64,000 nt of DNA from Strongylocentrotus droebachiensis. Lineage: Eukaryota; Echinodermata; Echinoidea; Camarodonta; Strongylocentrotidae. Position 1 is the first letter of the stretch, and every line of letters begins with the position of its first letter. The notes beneath the pieces are model-generated. The model was not told where the DNA came from and ran no database searches. It saw nothing but the letters and a program-made list of their open reading frames with translations. Where the stretch lies: assembly GCA_035222895.1 (NCBI GenBank), contig JAVYIG010009903.1, positions 1 through 64,000 on the forward strand. Reading direction: 5' to 3'. Of the stretch, positions 1-11,818 are shown one piece after another. The position numbers were made by a program, and so were the translations under genes.

Positions 1-1383
1 GATTTAACCATCTTTCCTAATGAGAGAGAAAGCGGAAATGTAACAAGAGAGTGGGCAAGACTAATGAATAAATGCAGTATAAAAAAATGGTTTACAATAA
101 AGATGAGGGGGGGGGGTTAAATAAAGGATAAGTCGATGCTGAAATGATGAAAGCATAGGTAATTGGGGTAATAGAGCCTATGGAAATGTCACAAGGGGTC
201 CCTGTATTGAAAATGTTACTGTTGGGGGGGGGGGATTAAAAAAAAAATCAGTGGCGACGAATGCAAGAATGAAAAGAACGAGACAAAATTGAAATTTCAT
301 TGGGGATGGGGCACAATATGAAGATCATTGAAGTCGAGGTGAGAATGATTCATCAATTGGACACTAAAAATATAAAAATATCACTTGTTAAGTGGGCTAA
401 ATGATCAGTGCAATTTGTCTGATTTAAAAAATATTTAAGTTAATAAACAAACAAAAAAAAAGAGGTAAAAATTGAATTGAGTGAAATGGGGTCATTGTTT
501 TTGCCTTTTAACTGAACTGAATTTTAAAAATGTACTTTCCATCCTGGTGACAGTGAAGTTTGTGGCCCCGACTAAGTCAACCATTTAAAAGTCTTCCCCC
601 CCCCCCCCTCCCCACACACCTCCCCAACTCTGACCTTTGTTCTACATTTATCCGGCCCAATTAGGATTCTGTCGATATAGTAACGCATGCGCATTGTCTT
701 TTTTTCATTGCGATAATATGCTAATAAGTGGAAAAGAGCTCATGAATATTCAAAATTTTAATTTAAATATTTTCGCGCTGCGCGCAGTCCAAAATCCCAT
801 TTCGCTGGTGCACTAAAAATGTGTCGTCTTCATAGGCTAATACACGATAAATGGAAGCAGTGTGCACTTTTGACCCTCCAAAATCTCCCCATGGCTAGAC
901 GGATGCAGAAGCGGAGTTGCACCCCCCTGATAAGTAGTGCATGCAGTAGGGCTTTAACACATACTTCTTCCCTCAGTAACATAATGTGATTTACCTATTT
1001 TATGTTTCTCTTCACATTCTGAAAATTATAAGTGCTATGGAACTTTTTGTTTCTAGCACTTTTCAATACCGGTACTCAATAATATTATTATTATAACTGT
1101 CTGTATAAAATCAGTCATGTGACACTCAATACCGGTAGTTGATTGCTACATATTCACGAGCATGGAATATAAACTTTATGCGAGGTCTATCCCACGTAAG
1201 AGATATCCTTCTGCGAACTGGTGCTTCCATGCACATACCTACTGTTTGCATTGTCTAATGATGATATGAGAAGAAGTAGGGATGCGATTGCAAGTTTTGT
1301 ACCTTTAATTCACTATGTTTTACACAACACTTAGTAATTTGTCATACAAAAGTTATAGATTAATGATTGTTATAGAACACATC
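1..1383. other. No gene recognised; simple-sequence runs
   Basis: I see no convincing exon or open frame here. The stretch holds short homopolymer runs (G runs near 106-116 and 223-234, a C run near 596-609) in AT-rich sequence. The missing C-terminal half of the HPS6 gene should lie on the minus strand further left. One or more small exons could be hidden here, but I could not support any. Confidence 0.4.
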
Positions 1384-1701
1384 AGGGGAGTGCTTCACAA
1401 AGATCTTAAGTTGAACTTATCTTTAAGTTGGACTTTAATAACAACTATGGAAAGCCATTGGCATCTATGACAATATTTCGTAAAAGTTATTTTAAAAGCC
1501 ATAAAATGTTGATTCAAATCATTCATCTTTTCTATTATCAAGGAGATTTCATTTTCTTGATGTGGAATTTATAAAAAGTCCAAAATACTTGAATTTTCGC
1601 TTTTGAATATATTTTATTTTAAGGATACAAATGGCTCTCCATAATGTTTAAGTCTAACTTAGAGTTAAGTTTGACTTGGGATCTTTATGAAACATCCCCC
1701 T
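1384..1701. repeat. MITE-like element, family D copy 1
   Basis: The ends are inverted: the left end reads GTGCTTCACAAAGATCTTAA and the right end closes with the reverse of GGGGGATGTTTCATAAAG. The same element recurs at 9024-9324 and 37203-37506 with shared internal blocks, for example around CATAAAATGTTGATTCAAAT. No coding capacity, so it is a non-autonomous DNA transposon or similar dispersed inverted-repeat element. Confidence 0.75.
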
Positions 1702-1859
1702 GGTTACCTAATCATTCCTTCTTTAGGGAAGAATGCACCTATCATGAACCTAACAGCAAACCAGGCGGAGATGGACGAGACATCGACATCAGAGAGATGG
1801 AATGCTCCTACTTTCTCTTCTGTTGAACCAAGAAAATAAAAAGATCATATGCAAGAGTC

Positions 1860-2095
1860 AACAATTAACTCTTATCCTGCCATAATGAATACAGCCCAGT
1901 GCCACAGGGCTAATCCCCATTGTGCCAAGCCACAAATCTCCCCTGTGCCAAGTTTATTTTGAGATAATCTGATGGTGTGATCAATAGCAAGTGCGAAGCA
2001 CTCAGCACAGAACAATGAGAATGAACAATAACTGCTATTACGAACGTGAGCATGCATGCATAAAGCAGCTAAGCTGCGGCTCGCTCGCGTGAATT
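1860..2095. repeat. Dispersed repeat related to 27315-27700
   Basis: It begins CTCTTATCCTGCCAT, contains GTGCCACAGGGCTAATC and a block on GTGAATGAGCATGCATGC, and shares these motifs, partly inverted, with 27315-27700. No protein signal. It is probably a degenerate MITE. Confidence 0.45.
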
Positions 2096-2458
2096 AAGTA
2101 TTGTGAAAGAAACGTTGTGGAATCGATCAGAAAAGATTGATCATCTAGCATATAAGTATTTATGTGTATTGCAAGGTTCTGGAATCATCAAAATGATAAG
2201 AAATTTGGCCAAGTCTTGGTAAAGTTACAAACACTGTACACAGAGAGATTTATATGGGACTAAACAAACTCGTGCCGAAAAAAATCTGTCCCAATTTTTA
2301 TGATGTTACATGCCATATTTAGAATATGAAGGCATTTGAAGAGCCATGCTTTTCAGGGAAGATGTTTTATCTGATATTCTTCCACACTTGCATGATACAA
2401 TGATAACGCTCACAAATTATTTTTCACCTCTTCCCAGAACTCAACCTTCTCTTTAAGG
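2095..2458. repeat. MITE-like element, family N, left end truncated
   Basis: About 360 bases closely match 14574-14954: both carry GATCATCTAGCATATAAG, GCAAGGTTCTGGAATCATCA and the right end CCCAGAACTCAACCTTCTCT. The left terminal repeat present at 14574 is missing here. It lies just downstream (transcript sense) of the 2497-2608 exon of the HPS6-like gene. Confidence 0.7.
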
Positions 2459-2496
2459 GTTCTATCATCTAAATGAAGCCCCTCCATCGAACATAC

Positions 2497-5400
2497 CTTC
2501 ACCTCTTGTAACTGAATGCACCGACCCATCGTCCGACATCAGAAATACATAGCCAGTTCTTGCTTCCATTGTCATTGTAACCACTCTACCGTGGGAACTG
2601 TTTGCCACCTGCAAGTATAGAAATGATTGACAGGAGGAGGAGGAGTCTGTATGGAAATAACACACTTAAAGGTAAAGACCAGTTTTGGAAAGGCCCCCCT
2701 CTCGAAAAATGAAATGGAAGCTTTACTTACCAATTATGTAAAAGAATATGGTTTGACTAATACGTGATCATACAAATTTTGCAGAGAAACCGCCTTCTAA
2801 TTGATATATTTGGTAAATTATTATATCTATTTGGACCTGATAGATATAATGCAATCGCATGACCAAAACTGGTCTTTATCTTTAAGGGACTTAGTAACAT
2901 TGTTCAAATGAGAGAAGATGATGCTAAGGTAATGACTTCAATGCAAGATGTACGTACAATTAAAGATAATCTGAAAGTCTGAGTGAAAACGGGCCATTAT
3001 TATAGTGATAAAAATTGGGAAAAACTGATCTGATCGCTTTGTTAGTTTTCCAAACTATGTCATTTCAATTTAATTACATTTTAGGTGAATGTAAATTATC
3101 ACAAAGCAATGAATTGGCTCTATAAACACTGTACCATTCCAGACATTCAAGTGTTGAAATATTTTAAATAGCCTGTTTTATGTCTTAGTTTCATGGAAAA
3201 AACGGTTGGGAAAATTCAAAAATGGTTGGGAGATCACTGTTAGAGGGTGTTGCACAGTGACGCCTTCAAATAAAACTATAAATATCTTTGTGGTTTAAGA
3301 ATTTTCTCAGGATGTTTTGCATTTTAGAGGGTTAGAACAGCAAAAGGAATATAATAAGTGACATTCCATACAAAAATTGCAGTTTTTTCATCAACCTTCA
3401 ACAATGTTACTGAGTTACTTTAACAAGTTGTGATCTGACACATGCGCTAGAGCCGTTCTCTCAGCTGGATTTGCTTTTATCGGTGAAACCTGTATATAAA
3501 GACCGCTCAAAGGAAACGGATCAATCTCCATAGGCAGGTGGTCTTTATGTACAGGTTCCATTATTCTCTTCTGCACTGAAGTCAAATGTCAGGTTTCGCA
3601 AATAAGCCACCTGTATTGGCTTACTTTGGGGGGTGTTTCACAAAACTTGTCATCAGTGACAAGTGACAGTTTTTGTTATTTATAAGCTAGTGAAATCCTT
3701 GTTTCTGATTGGTTATCAGCAGATTTGTCACTGATTTTTGTCATATTTCATTGAAAAAAGGCTTTGTGAAATACCCCCCTGGTCATGGTGTTGGTCAGCT
3801 GGTTGCGTTAACCGACCTTTTTGTGAATACACATGCCCCTTTGTTCACGAAATGTCAGGGGAAATATTTGTGAAATAAACCCCTCTCATCTACAAAAGGT
3901 CGCGTCATCTTCCGCTTTTGTTTCACAAAAGTTTGTGTAGTGCAACCAGCCAACTGGCTGCGATGACCAGGGGGGCGTTTCACAATACTTGTCATCAGTG
4001 ACAAATGACAGTTTTGTTATAAGCTACTGAAATCCTGCTTCTGATTGGTTATCAGCAAATTTGTCACTGATTTGTGTCATTTGTCATTGAAAAAAGGCTT
4101 TGTGAAACGCCCCCCTGATGATTCAAAGTAAGCTCCTGTTTTAGGGTTCAGTGGGAGCTAGAAGCCTTCTTACCTCACTCCAAATGTGTATCAGGTTGTC
4201 TGCGTGTTCCTTGAAATCTACTGGGAAACTAATATCCGTCTTGACACACCCTCTCCGAGAATGGAAGTGGCCAGCTCTGGTGACTTGTCTGATGGCTTGA
4301 AATGAAGTCTGAAGTAGAGTCCAGCTGGACTGGGTTGACTGCAAGTTGAAATGGGGGGGGGGGGGGGGGGGGGAGGGTGAAGGGTACAATTTTTGGAGAC
4401 AATTAAAAAGTAAAGAAAAATGACCAAAGTTCTACACTCATGATTTAATCAGTGATTATGTTTACAACTTCAATCTCTAAAGATAAAATAGCAAAATATG
4501 AACAGGATTCAGAATCATGGTAATACACCAGTTTACGGTTGTATCAGTGCGCATGCGCCGACAGTTGACCTCAGGTCATTGGCTTTGAAACAAAGCCAAT
4601 GACCTGAGGTCAGTGGTATTTATGCGTAAATTAAGATTGCGCCCATGCAAATGATGATGTGCGCGCATAACGCAGCGCGTAGGCAGTGATGTCATCATAA
4701 TTTGCATGGGCGCAATCTTAATTTACGCATGAATACATGACCTCTAGGTCATTGGCTTTGTTTAAAATGGCGCACACAACCGTAAACTGGTGTATTGAAA
4801 TTGAGTTTATCTTGTTAATGACCTGAGGAATACTATTCACAATGAGCTAAAATCAGGTTTCTATTGTTGTAGCAATTCCCACTTTTTTCTCTCCGATTTT
4901 TTGCCGTTTTCTTTCTATATTCGTGTTCTTTTGACTATTATGACATTCCATAGTTGTCAAGGATACACGTTACAATGGACTTGCCATTTTTTTGCTGAAA
5001 ATCCTCTCTTTTACGCTTAGAGACGTCCGAGATGTATTAAAGCCCCACTGTTCTACTTGTAGCTACTTGCCCCCTCTATATAGGAAACAATGCCTAATAT
5101 AATCGGTGACCATTGGTCCCCCATGATCCTCTTTTTCTTATGTTTAATGAGAGCTGAGTTAATGAGATAGCCACCTGTCACAGTGACCTCGCTGGCTCGC
5201 TGGGTGGTCTCATCCCTTCTAGCTGAAGTAGTAAAGCCTGCCTTTAAGCGTTATATAAAAGCTGAATATTATTATTATTATTATTATTACCTGGCAGTAA
5301 TTAATACTTTGTAATGCTAGAGCGCCGCAATGGCAGCACAGCTAAAGCCGGGGTAATAATCTCCAAGTTTGGAAGCGCTTAGTGCTTCTAATAGGCGCTA

Positions 5401-8400
5401 TATAAAAACTGAGTATCATTATTATTATTATTACCTGGAAGAACTGTAATGCATTCTCCATTGTAGTTTGCAGCAAGTTGTAGCTCAGTCATGCACCCAG
5501 ACAGAAGCAACGTTGATGACTTGATGCCCTTGCAATCTGGAAGAAGTAGAATTATACTTGAATCAAATGATCTATCACTTAATAATAATGATAAAAATAG
5601 TTTCAGGACTTTTCAGGACCGCAGGCCCTCTCAAAGCGCTTTACAGATATATATTATTACTCCGGCCATCAGATTCAGGCTAATACATTTAGCCTATCTA
5701 CTGTATTTTCAATTTTCAATTAATAATGAATTAAGATGACTATTAAATGTTGATTATTTTCTTGGAGCCTATCAGGGTTGATTTGCTTACATTTTAAGAC
5801 AAACTACTTAAATTTTCATTTATTTTTCGATCCATGTCAAATTGTCAAATTGAGCTGATGCCACTGGTTTTGAGAAGAGTCATTGCCCTATTGTAATTTC
5901 AAATGAACAGGTCCTCTTTAAAAGAAGGCCAAAGGACAGCAAATATCTGTAATTGAGCTACAGATGAAATGTGCTCTAGCTCCTATTCTTTTGATCATCT
6001 ATGGTAGGAATTGATAACGGGGCATCTGAAAAAAGGGTGGCTTTGGTGGAAGCAGAAAAGTTAGGCAGTAATTGCAGCCTTGTATGTTAAAGATGCATAG
6101 AAGTGGGCTCTCATGGGGAATTTGATACCGTTTGGGCGTTTACCCAAGAAAAGGAGTTGTCAATCACCAGTATTAGCCTTCATTTTATGACCAGCAGGCC
6201 TAATGTAAGGCTTCCCTCAACTGAAGACTCTCGCGAGAGACTAGGGGGGTATTTTTTTATAGGACTCCGGGTTCGCTGTGTGCGAGACTTGCACACCTAT
6301 TAATGATATTTCCATCAAGTCTGGTGTCAGCGAATTATTGCCTTCTGCACATGGAAACTGACGACAGATCCCTTTAAGAGTTGGCTGTGGTGAAAGCAGA
6401 AAAGTTAGACAGTCATTCCCACCTGGGATGTTAAACGGCACCCTTCAAGATTATCGCTGTTACTTACAGGGTTCCAACTCTGCAGTAAGCAGACACTGCT
6501 CTCCACCACTCCCCAAAGCCCCAGCCTCCTTCCGTTCCTCCACCCATACAAGCCTCTTGCCTTGCGTTGAACAACAGATGGCGCTCTTGACGCAAGCGTC
6601 ATTGGTGTCCGTGCCCAGGGTGAACTGCCCTCTCTTGTGCCACGGGTGGATGTTGCTCTCGGTCGGTTGGATGTGCTCGAAGACCTTCACCAGCCCGTTC
6701 TTGTAGAACTGTGGGAAATGCATGGGAATGGAGCGATCAAAGGGCATCAGTACATACGTAGCATAGTTATACACTTAGGCCCGAAAGTTTACAGACACCT
6801 GGGCCTTGTATTATAAAGAGTTGTGATTGATACAAATCAATCGCAACTGTGTATACTTAAGAGATAGGAGTTACGATTAATTTCAAGTTACGATTGATTT
6901 GAATCAATCGCAACTCTTTATAACACAGGCCCCTTGTAGGAAAGAAATACAGGTATACATTATTTAACACAACTTCACTCATTCCTGCCAACTTTTCAGG
7001 AAGAATGACGAGTTTGGTCTCTGTTTAATGTGTTTATACTATATATAGTATAACCACTAATCACTCTGAGACATATGACTACTGATAGGAATGAGCGCAG
7101 TTGTGAAAATGTGAGTTAAATGTTTTTTTTCCCGGTGTTTGTAGGTGAATGGCCCATCCCTGCCCTCATCATCAATCAAACGACAAAGAAAAGAAAAAGA
7201 AAAGAAGAGGAAAGATGATTGGACCCCCTCCTTCTTCCCCTATAAAAGTGGCCTTATTATCATTTGCAGTTTGCATTTAACTCAACAAGTAATACCAGCC
7301 CCCCCCCCCCCCCATTATACTGGTGCCCCTCCAATTCAATCCAATTATCAAATCAAATCCAAACATCAAGGAATCTTTCTCAATTTTGTATTTATAAAGA
7401 AGAACAGAAATTCAGATTCAAAATGCAAATTCTTTGAGTAATTCTGTTATGAACTAATTACACTCCTTTGATGTTGGAGCGCTCACTATGCAGGAAATAC
7501 AAAGATAAAAAAATAATTATACTCACGACTAGGATGACGTCATGAGTATCCTGAGTGAAACATATCTTGATGACAGGTGAGATCTTGGCCAAGATGGTGA
7601 ACTGCTTAACACGCCTGGAAGATTTCAACTACCGGTAGATATATAAGAATGAATATAAAAGAAATTGTACATACACATGTATATTACAATATATCATGAT
7701 ATGATATACAGTGCGTCCCAGAAAAAACGAAACCGAGAAGTATCGATGTTTTATCATAACTTAATCACAACCATAATTAATGAATGATACATATTTGGAA
7801 AGCTTAGAGTCTCCTCTTTTGGTTGATATTACTCACATGATGCATATTTCACGCATGAGTGATTAAGAGCAATTTGAAGGAAGGAAACCAAAAAGTAATT
7901 TGGCGGGCGGTATCTGAATTTCAAAGAAAAATTCATATTTCTAGAAAGTTCATCTTCTGCTCTTTCATATGATACCTCAATCAAGAAGAATGAGCCAGGA
8001 ATAACAAAGTTCTGTTTGCTTAAAGTAGCCCTTACATTTTCATAATTTTAACAAACGAATTCGTTTTCACTGGGTGCCTGCCGTTGCAAAAAGCAGATTT
8101 GACAAAAGACTTAACTCCGTTTCGTTGACAATCAGCCATGCATGAAGACTCTCGTCTACAGCTGATTGTCAACGAAACAGAGTTAAGTCTTTTGTTAATT
8201 TTGTTTATTGATACGGCAGACAGCCAGTGAAAACGAATTTGTTAAATAAAATTATGGAAATGCAAGCACTACTTTAAACAAACAGAACTTTGTCATTCCT
8301 CGCTCATTTTTCCTGATTGAGGTGTCATATGAAAGGGCAGAAACTCAACTTTCTAGAAATGTGAATTTTTCTTCGAAATTCAGATACCGCCCGCCAAATG

Positions 8401-9496
8401 TCTTTTTGGTTTCCTTCCTTCAAATTGCTTTTAATCACTCATGCGTGAAATATGCATTATCTGAGTAGCATCACATGAAAGAGGAGACTCTTAGCTTTCC
8501 AAATATGTATCATTCGATAGTTGTGACTAAGTTATGAAAGAACATCGATACTTCTCGGTTTCGTTTTTTCTGGGACACACTGTATGAGATGAAACATCGA
8601 CTGTGATGGATTATTTCATTCACTACATGTATATGATATGCCCTGAAAAGTGCCCCTCTATCTAGGGAGACAAAGAGATAGCCTGGACACCCCCATACCG
8701 AATGGATCGTCCTACCCATCAGCTTGTCTTTAGTGATGTAATGCTCAATATGAGAGTTCCTCCAACTGCATGATCGACCTAAACACCCCCATCCTGAATG
8801 GAGTTGTCTATACTCAGTATGTGCTATACAATTCTCTGAGTGTCTCTCTCCCTAGAGAGTTACAAAGACAGTATGACACCCACCCCCCCCCCCCCTCAAA
8901 AAACAAAAAAAAACAAAAAAAAGGACATGGATCGAAAGGACACCCCCATGCTGAATGAAGTGTCTTCTTCAGTGCAACTTCTAAGCTTTGATGATCATAC
9001 AGTAGTCCCTCATCTCAATGATCTGGGGAGTGTTTCACAAAGACCCTAAGTTGAACTTATCTCTAATTTGGACTGAATGGTTATGGAAAGCCGTTGGCAT
9101 CTATGAAAATATTTTGTAAAAGTTATTTTAAAAGGCATAAAATGTTGATTCAAATCATTCATATTTTCTATTATCGAGGAGATTTCATGTTTTTGACGTG
9201 GAATTTATACAAAGTCTATTGAAAATACTTCAATTTTTGCTTTTGAATGTATTAAAGGCTCTTCATAATGTTTAAGTCTAACTTAGAGTTAAGTTCGGCT
9301 GAGGATCTTTGTGAAACACCCCCATGGGCACCCCTGATATTTAATGGATCATTTTATCATGTATGGAATATTCTACCTGATATGCTCTGACAAGTTCCCC
9401 TCCCTCTAAGGAGACAAAGAGATGGCCTGGACACCCCCATACCGAATGGATCGTCTTTCTCAGTACACCTTCCCTTGTGAATATTGCTTGCAAGTC
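2497..9496 (-). CDS. HPS6: HPS6-like BLOC-2 subunit, N-terminal half, multi-exon, partial
   Basis: Six exons read from right to left: 9377-9496, 7527-7601, 6468-6708, 5435-5536, 4174-4338 and 2497-2608, each with AG before and GT after. Together they give about 270 residues. Recognition rests on recalled vertebrate HPS6. The first exon, starting DLQAIFTREGVLRK, parallels its N-terminus. The join HDVILV-FYKNGLVKVFE parallels LVLVWESGLAEVWG, GKRLVWVEERKE parallels GRLVWCEERQ, and LIHIWSE parallels AVHTWAP. HPS6 forms BLOC-2 with HPS3 and HPS5 and serves biogenesis of lysosome-related organelles in the cytosol. Phases fit at every junction except 5435 to 4338 (phase 1 to phase 0), so a small exon there is probably missed. 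The start exon and the C-terminal half are not identified; the gene continues past the left edge. Vertebrate HPS6 is intronless, so the intron-rich form is notable. It could instead be another beta-propeller protein. Confidence 0.65.
3628..3780. repeat. MITE family E copy 1
   Basis: A 153-base element with inverted ends (GGGGGGTGTTTCACAAAACT at left; the right end is its imperfect reverse complement, GGCTTTGTGAAATACCCCCC). The second copy is at 3970-4116. It lies in an intron of the HPS6-like gene. Confidence 0.75.
3779..3970. repeat. Inverted-repeat element between two family E MITEs
   Basis: It opens CTGGTCATGGTG...CAGCTGGTTGCG and closes GCAACCAGCC...CGATGACCAG, forming imperfect inverted termini. 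It is exactly flanked by the two family E copies. No coding capacity. Confidence 0.55.
3970..4116. repeat. MITE family E copy 2
   Basis: A second copy of the 3628-3780 element in the same orientation, with the ends GGGGGGCGTTTCACAATACT and GGCTTTGTGAAACGCCCCCC and the shared core TTCTGATTGGTTATCAGCA. Confidence 0.75.
4522..4796. repeat. Palindromic MITE with nested hairpins
   Basis: It has 21-base terminal inverted repeats (AATACACCAGTTTACGGTTG at left, its complement ending GTGTATT at right). Inside are two further inverted pairs: one centred near 4592 on GACCTCAGGTCATTGGCTTT, the other pairing TTAAGATTGCGCCCATGC with its complement near 4705. It lies in an intron of the HPS6-like gene. Confidence 0.8.
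5039..5430 (+). repeat. Dispersed repeat family O copy with (ATT)n tails
   Basis: Positions 5039-5220 (AGCCCCACTGTTCTACTTGT to the block on GATAGCCACCTGTCACAGTG) recur at 53636-53815 on the same strand and at 41333-41516 inverted. It is followed by two GCTATATAAAA-type tails ending in ATT triplet runs, typical of SINE-like 3' ends in this window. Confidence 0.6.
6036..6440. repeat. Short direct repeat pair in an HPS6-like intron
   Basis: The block GAAGCAGAAAAGTTAG, followed by CAGT and then ATT, occurs near 6050 and again near 6393, each ahead of a GGGATGTTAAA- or TGTATGTTAAA-like motif. Only about 50 bases are shared. The origin is unclear; degenerate SINE tails are possible. Confidence 0.35.
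6801..6932. repeat. MITE family F copy 1 (palindromic)
   Basis: The inverted ends GGGCCTTGTATTATAAAGAG and its complement CTCTTTATAACACAGGCCCC enclose ATTGAT-rich arms. Relatives lie at 28993-29130 and 43788-44059. Confidence 0.75.
7709..8582. mobile_element. Long foldback DNA element, TA target duplication (Tc1/mariner-like ends)
   Basis: An 874-base near-complete palindrome. The left end is CAGTGCGTCCCAGAAAAAAC and the right end is GTTTTTTCTGGGACACACTG. TA dinucleotides lie directly outside both ends (7707-7708 and 8583-8584), as expected for Tc1/mariner-type insertion. The two arms match along most of their length and meet near 8140 around CATGCATGAAG. No transposase frame is present, so it is non-autonomous. 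It sits in the intron between the first two recognised exons of the HPS6-like gene and would fold into a very long hairpin in the pre-mRNA. Confidence 0.85.
8634..8990 (-). pseudogene. Degenerate duplicate copies of the first recognised HPS6-like exon
   Basis: Positions 8634-8712 match 9372-9450, inside the functional exon at 9377-9496, almost base for base. They still encode TIHSVWGCPGYLFVSLDRG in an open frame, but the donor GT of the true exon is not kept after the matching AYH codons. More diverged fragments of the same unit are visible near 8761-8882 and 8926-8990 by the recurring ACACCCCCAT(A/C/G)C(C/T)GAATG block, interrupted by poly-C and poly-A. They look like decayed tandem exon duplications. 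Confidence 0.55.
9024..9324. repeat. MITE-like element, family D copy 2
   Basis: Same family as 1384-1701, with ends AGTGTTTCACAAAGACCCTA and GATCTTTGTGAAACACCCCC. It is inserted between the true HPS6-like exon and its degenerate duplicates. Confidence 0.8.
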
Positions 9497-10315
9497 CTGC
9501 ACAAAATTGAAGACAATAAAAAGAAAGTCAAATTAGGAAATTCAAAAGTATGCTTGCATGCAAATTGATATAATTAATTGGAATAAAGGATAAATTAGGC
9601 CTTTATAACTATGGGAATAGATATACCGGTATAGCAAAAAGAACAGTTTTAAATTCATTTAATCTGTTACACATACACTGAAACCTATATAAACGGGGAC
9701 AAGAAAAGGTGGTCCCAAAAGCAGGTTTGACTATAAGTCCACTGTACTATAATTCAAATTCTGTCAGTTACATGCATGGGTCACATACTGTTCAATCAAT
9801 CAATCAACCAAAAGATATTTGATATAAATAGCGCCTTTTCCTTGCGGTTACAAAGCGCTGCACACATCGCTCCACAATGTTTGGGCCACTTTTAGTCACT
9901 TCTCAGAGATCAGTATGTATAGGCTGGTTAATAAAGTAATTTTTAGCAGAATAGATGTGACTTTAGTAATTTCTTGAAGTGGTCAACAAGATGAGGCTGT
10001 CTGCACAGCAGTAGGTAGCTGGTTCCACAGATGTTGCTCCAATGGGGTGGCATGGGGCACTGGCACCACGAGGGTGTGGGAGAGCTAGGTGTGGGAGGGG
10101 GGTGACCTGTCTTATACAGGGAATAAAATGTGAATTAACACAGCCACTGCTTCAGGGAGAGGATCAGTCTTCCATTCCGTCCTGTTGCCATCTTTTCCTT
10201 TTCTTTTTTTGCGATTAATTGAGACCCCCCCCCCCCCCCCCCCCACTCCCCTATCTTTTCTTTTCCTTTTTTCCTGTACCATCTAACAAGTCTATCATTG
10301 CATCAATCACAGAGG
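9497..10315. other. No gene recognised; SINE-tail-like and poly-C sequence
   Basis: This is where the first exon of the HPS6-like gene could start, but no start-plus-donor exon could be defended. It contains a block resembling SINE 3' ends (ATAAATAGCGCC, GCGCTGCACAC near 9826-9870) and a C run at about 10227-10245. Confidence 0.35.
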
Positions 10316-10604
10316 GACCATTTTCGTAATGTCATCAAGTTTAATACTCGGTACATCAATATTTGTTATTAAATGCCTCATTACAAATTATTTCATTCAC
10401 CCGTTACGAATAATTGTATTTCAAAAGTGGGAATGCAAATTACATGTTGCTAGGTAGGACAAACATTATGGCTTGTCCTACCAAACAAGGAATCATTCTG
10501 ACTTTTGAAATACAATTACTTGTAACAGGTGAATTAAATCATTTGTAATGCGGCACTTAACAAAGATTTGTGTATTGAATTTGATTACATTAAGATAATG
10601 ACCT
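10316..10604. repeat. MITE family J copy 1 (palindromic)
   Basis: The ends GACCATTTTCGTAATG and its relaxed complement before AATGACC flank inverted internal arms (TTTCAAAAGT/ACTTTTGAAA near 10420 and 10503). Related copies are at 32870-33344 and 54768-55134. Confidence 0.7.
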
Positions 10605-11189
10605 ATTAATTGGCCTCTTGCTCACTACATTCATTAACCTCTGCTCACTTAATATACCCGTTTATACTAACATATTCAAATTTGTATGCATACTTTTTAA
10701 ACAAAGGTTGTTCTTGATATTCTTAAAAAAGCTTGCCACATGCTTGACAGACATAGCAACAAGTAATTTATGCATAATGGTTCCAAATATTGTATTTCAT
10801 TCATTAATAAGAGGTTAATTGAATATTTGTTACTAAGTCTCCAGGAAAGAAACATCCATAAATTTGAATATATATAATTAGTAAACCAGTCTTTCAAATA
10901 GACCCGTTTACAAACAAATGTATGCATGTTTCTCTCCAATTACTACAATTAACTATGAAATTCACCAGCTATACATGATGGCCTCACTATAGATGGAATA
11001 CACTTTGCAAACATTCCTTGTTGCTATATCTGGCAAGCATCTGGCAAGCCTCTGACAAGCATTTCAGTTGTCAAGGGAAACCTATCTTCAAGAAGAATGC
11101 ATAAAATTAGCAAACAGGGCTAGCAATCATTCTCGTGATCACATGTCCAAAAAAATTAAGACTATTAAAGCCAAGTGAATATTACATGT

Positions 11190-11352
11190 AAAAAGTTGCT
11201 CATGCGTGGGTATATAGAGGGCAGCACACAGACGTACGCATGGGAACATGCATGTAATACGCGTTGCCTCAGTGTTATGAAGTGATCGCCAAGTTGCCTA
11301 CTTCAAAAACGACTATACACACTGTATACCCACGCATGAACATCTTCAAAGG
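11190..11352. repeat. Short foldback element
   Basis: CATGCGTGGGTATATAG near 11199 pairs with CTGTATACCCACGCATG near 11325. About 100 bases lie between. No coding capacity. Confidence 0.5.
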
Positions 11353-11818
11353 AGAGATACATGCATGTACACAGTACATGCACTGGTAGAATACTAGAAC
11401 ACTAATACTCAATTTTCAGTCAACCAAATCAATATTTTATATTTGTAAGATTTGTTTTATTATCATCACAAGCAGAAAAGTTTTTATTAACACGTCGTGA
11501 GAAATCACTGATTAATTCCCACTTTGACTTGTTAAAATAATCATCATTATCATCATGAGCAGTGAACATACCCGAGTAATTCCCAATTTAACTTGCTGAA
11601 ATCTTTCAAAAGTACAATGACCATAAAAAGAGCAAATTTGTATGTTACTTTGAAAATAATGTCAGACAATTCTACTTCATGGAATAAGAATCAAGATTTA
11701 GCCTGAATCTAAAAAGTATCAGTAAAAAGAAGTGAATCAATGTAGAGGTTTCTGCCATTAGTGGGTTAAACACACACACACACAGAGCAGTGCATTGGTT
11801 TTACACCAGGTAAACCGT

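Noticed and set aside
4218-4427. Alternative frame reading LYFRLHFKPSDKSPELATS in the HPS6-like exon at 4174-4338
   Set aside because: It looks protein-like but ends at a stop without a donor. The frame ending LIHIWSE reaches a good GTAAGA donor and aligns with the family.
6428-6706. Plus-strand frame of 92 codons
   Set aside because: It is opposite the HPS6-like exon 6468-6708 and has no similarity of its own.
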